Below are positions 5,224-5,823 of a stretch of DNA of 5,823 bases, piece by piece. The notes under the pieces were generated by a model. The model was given only the letters and a program-made list of their open reading frames with translations, was not told the origin of the DNA and did not search any database. The translations under genes were made by a program, and so were the position numbers. The stretch comes from JBHEMT01 sp046262435. Lineage in GTDB: Bacteria; Chloroflexota; Dormibacteria; Aeolococcales; Aeolococcaceae. The stretch is from the NCBI GenBank assembly GCA_046262435.1, contig JBHEMT010000108.1, positions 1-5,823 on the forward strand, given 5' to 3'. How positions within the stretch are numbered: the stretch's first letter is position 1; every line of letters starts with the position of its first letter.

Positions 5224-5253
5224 ACGATATACACGTGAATGTGTGTATGTCAA
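5224..5253 (-). promoter_or_regulatory. radC promoter: TTGACA, 18-bp spacer, TATCGT
   Basis: On the minus strand the consensus -35 TTGACA (5253-5248) is followed by an 18-bp spacer and a TANNNT -10, TATCGT (5229-5224), and then 6 nt to the ATG at 5217. This is the only unit in the window with a full consensus -35. The layout predicts a leaderless or near-leaderless transcript. Confidence 0.72.
5229..5248. promoter_or_regulatory. Candidate operator: ATACAC-N8-GTGTAT inverted repeat in the radC promoter
   Basis: ATACAC (5229-5234) and GTGTAT (5243-5248) are a perfect 6-bp inverted repeat, 20 bp overall. It fills the spacer between the -35 and -10 and touches both hexamers, the classic place for a repressor. 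It is AT-rich against a strongly GC-rich background. It does not match the LexA boxes I know from Actinomycetota (GAAC-N4-GTTC) or Gram-negative bacteria. Confidence 0.5.
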
Positions 5254-5286
5254 GGCAGGCACACGTCCCTGGCGACGCTGCTCAGC

Positions 5287-5823
5287 TCAGCGGGCGATGC
5301 GCATCCCCAGCAGGAAGACCCCGACGAAGAGCAACCCCAGGAGCACCACGGGGGCCCACCCGGCCAGCCCGCCGCGCAGGATGAGCCGCATCGGCCCGGT
5401 GGCCGCTCGGGTCATCGCCTCCTCCAGCGGGCCCGGCTCGGCCTCGGCCACCGCGGCGGGCAGGAGCTCCGGCCCCGGCGGGGTGTCCGGGGGCGGGACG
5501 AGGACGTAGAACACCACCCGCCCCTCCGCGTCCTCCGGGACGTCCGCTGCCTCCACCAGGTTGGGGAGCACCCCGGTGCGATGCCGCCGCGCCCGGCGCG
5601 ACGGTGCTGCGTGGGCGGCCGGCGCGTCAGGTGCGGCCAGCTCCGGCGCGGCCGTCCGGGCGTCGGTGAGCACTGCCACCGGCGCTGGAAGGTCTGCCTC
5701 GTGGGCGGCCTCCGGCTCAGGGCTGTGCACTCTGAGGCCGCCGCGCCACGGAGGCTCGTCGGCATCGGCCACCGCGGCGTGGTCTGGCGCCGGGCTCTCG
5801 ACCGCGGGGGCGCCCGCCTCCGG
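5287..5823 (-). CDS. Pro/Ala-rich protein with a C-terminal membrane helix (5' end off the right edge)
   Basis: The frame is open from the right window edge to a TGA at 5287, showing 178 residues; I do not recognise the family. Most of it is rich in Pro, Ala and acidic residues and likely disordered, with a basic patch RRARRHR near the middle and a short more ordered stretch RVVFYVLVPPP. It ends in one hydrophobic helix of about 21 residues (WAPVVLLGLLFVGVFLLG core) followed by the basic tail MRIAR, which is the layout of a tail-anchored protein, or of the last helix of a larger membrane protein. An in-frame GTG at 5772 could start a complete 161-residue protein, but the frame continues unbroken upstream with the same composition, so the true start is probably outside. 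It reads towards radC on the same strand. Codon usage is strongly GC-ending, as in its neighbours. Confidence 0.62.
   Translation of the reverse strand, partial: PEAGAPAVESPAPDHAAVADADEPPWRGGLRVHSPEPEAAHEADLPAPVAVLTDARTAAPELAAPDAPAAHAAPSRRARRHRTGVLPNLVEAADVPEDAEGRVVFYVLVPPPDTPPGPELLPAAVAEAEPGPLEEAMTRAATGPMRLILRGGLAGWAPVVLLGLLFVGVFLLGMRIAR

Noticed and set aside
5254..5292. Possible terminator of the right-edge gene (CGCTG at 5276-5280 with CAGCG at 5288-5292)
   Set aside because: The stem is only 5 bp, includes the stop codon of the gene, and has no T-tract.

Overview
This is a GC-rich window with dense, non-overlapping coding on both strands. Seven protein genes are supported. Two are cut by the window edges: a ChlI-type chelatase ATPase on the left and a probable tail-anchored membrane protein on the right. 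No RNA genes, insertion sequences or CRISPR arrays were seen. The very high GC, frequent GTG starts, absence of Shine-Dalgarno sequences at unit starts, and -10-like hexamers sitting 6-8 nt before start codons fit Actinomycetota or a neighbouring GC-rich lineage such as Chloroflexota or Dormibacterota. That placement is inference; no marker gene is present.

Layout. 1-494 (-): N-terminal part of a magnesium/cobalt-chelatase-type AAA+ ATPase. 495-600: divergent promoter region. 601-1782 (+): GT4-family glycosyltransferase. 1783-1873: convergent gap with two hairpins. 1874-3232 (-): a three-gene operon, read rubrerythrin-like diiron protein, then DUF3501 protein, then a small unknown lipoprotein, with both junctions being stop/start overlaps. 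3233-3275: a 43-bp divergent promoter region. 3276-4466 (+): glutaryl-CoA dehydrogenase-like acyl-CoA dehydrogenase. 4467-4500: convergent gap. 4501-5217 (-): RadC/JAMM protein. 5218-5286: radC promoter with a palindromic candidate operator. 5287-5823 (-): C-terminal part of a Pro/Ala-rich protein ending in one membrane helix.

The genes do not form one pathway. The window is mostly housekeeping or accessory metabolism: chelatase (cobalamin or chlorin metal insertion), glycosylation, diiron redox defence, lysine/tryptophan or aromatic degradation, and RadC. The least explained parts are the rubrerythrin-DUF3501-lipoprotein operon and the promoter architecture. All five complete or start-containing transcription units begin with what looks like a leaderless promoter. 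Two of them, 2.6 kb apart on opposite strands and driving unrelated genes, share a nearly identical 15-nt block running from the -10 to the start codon.
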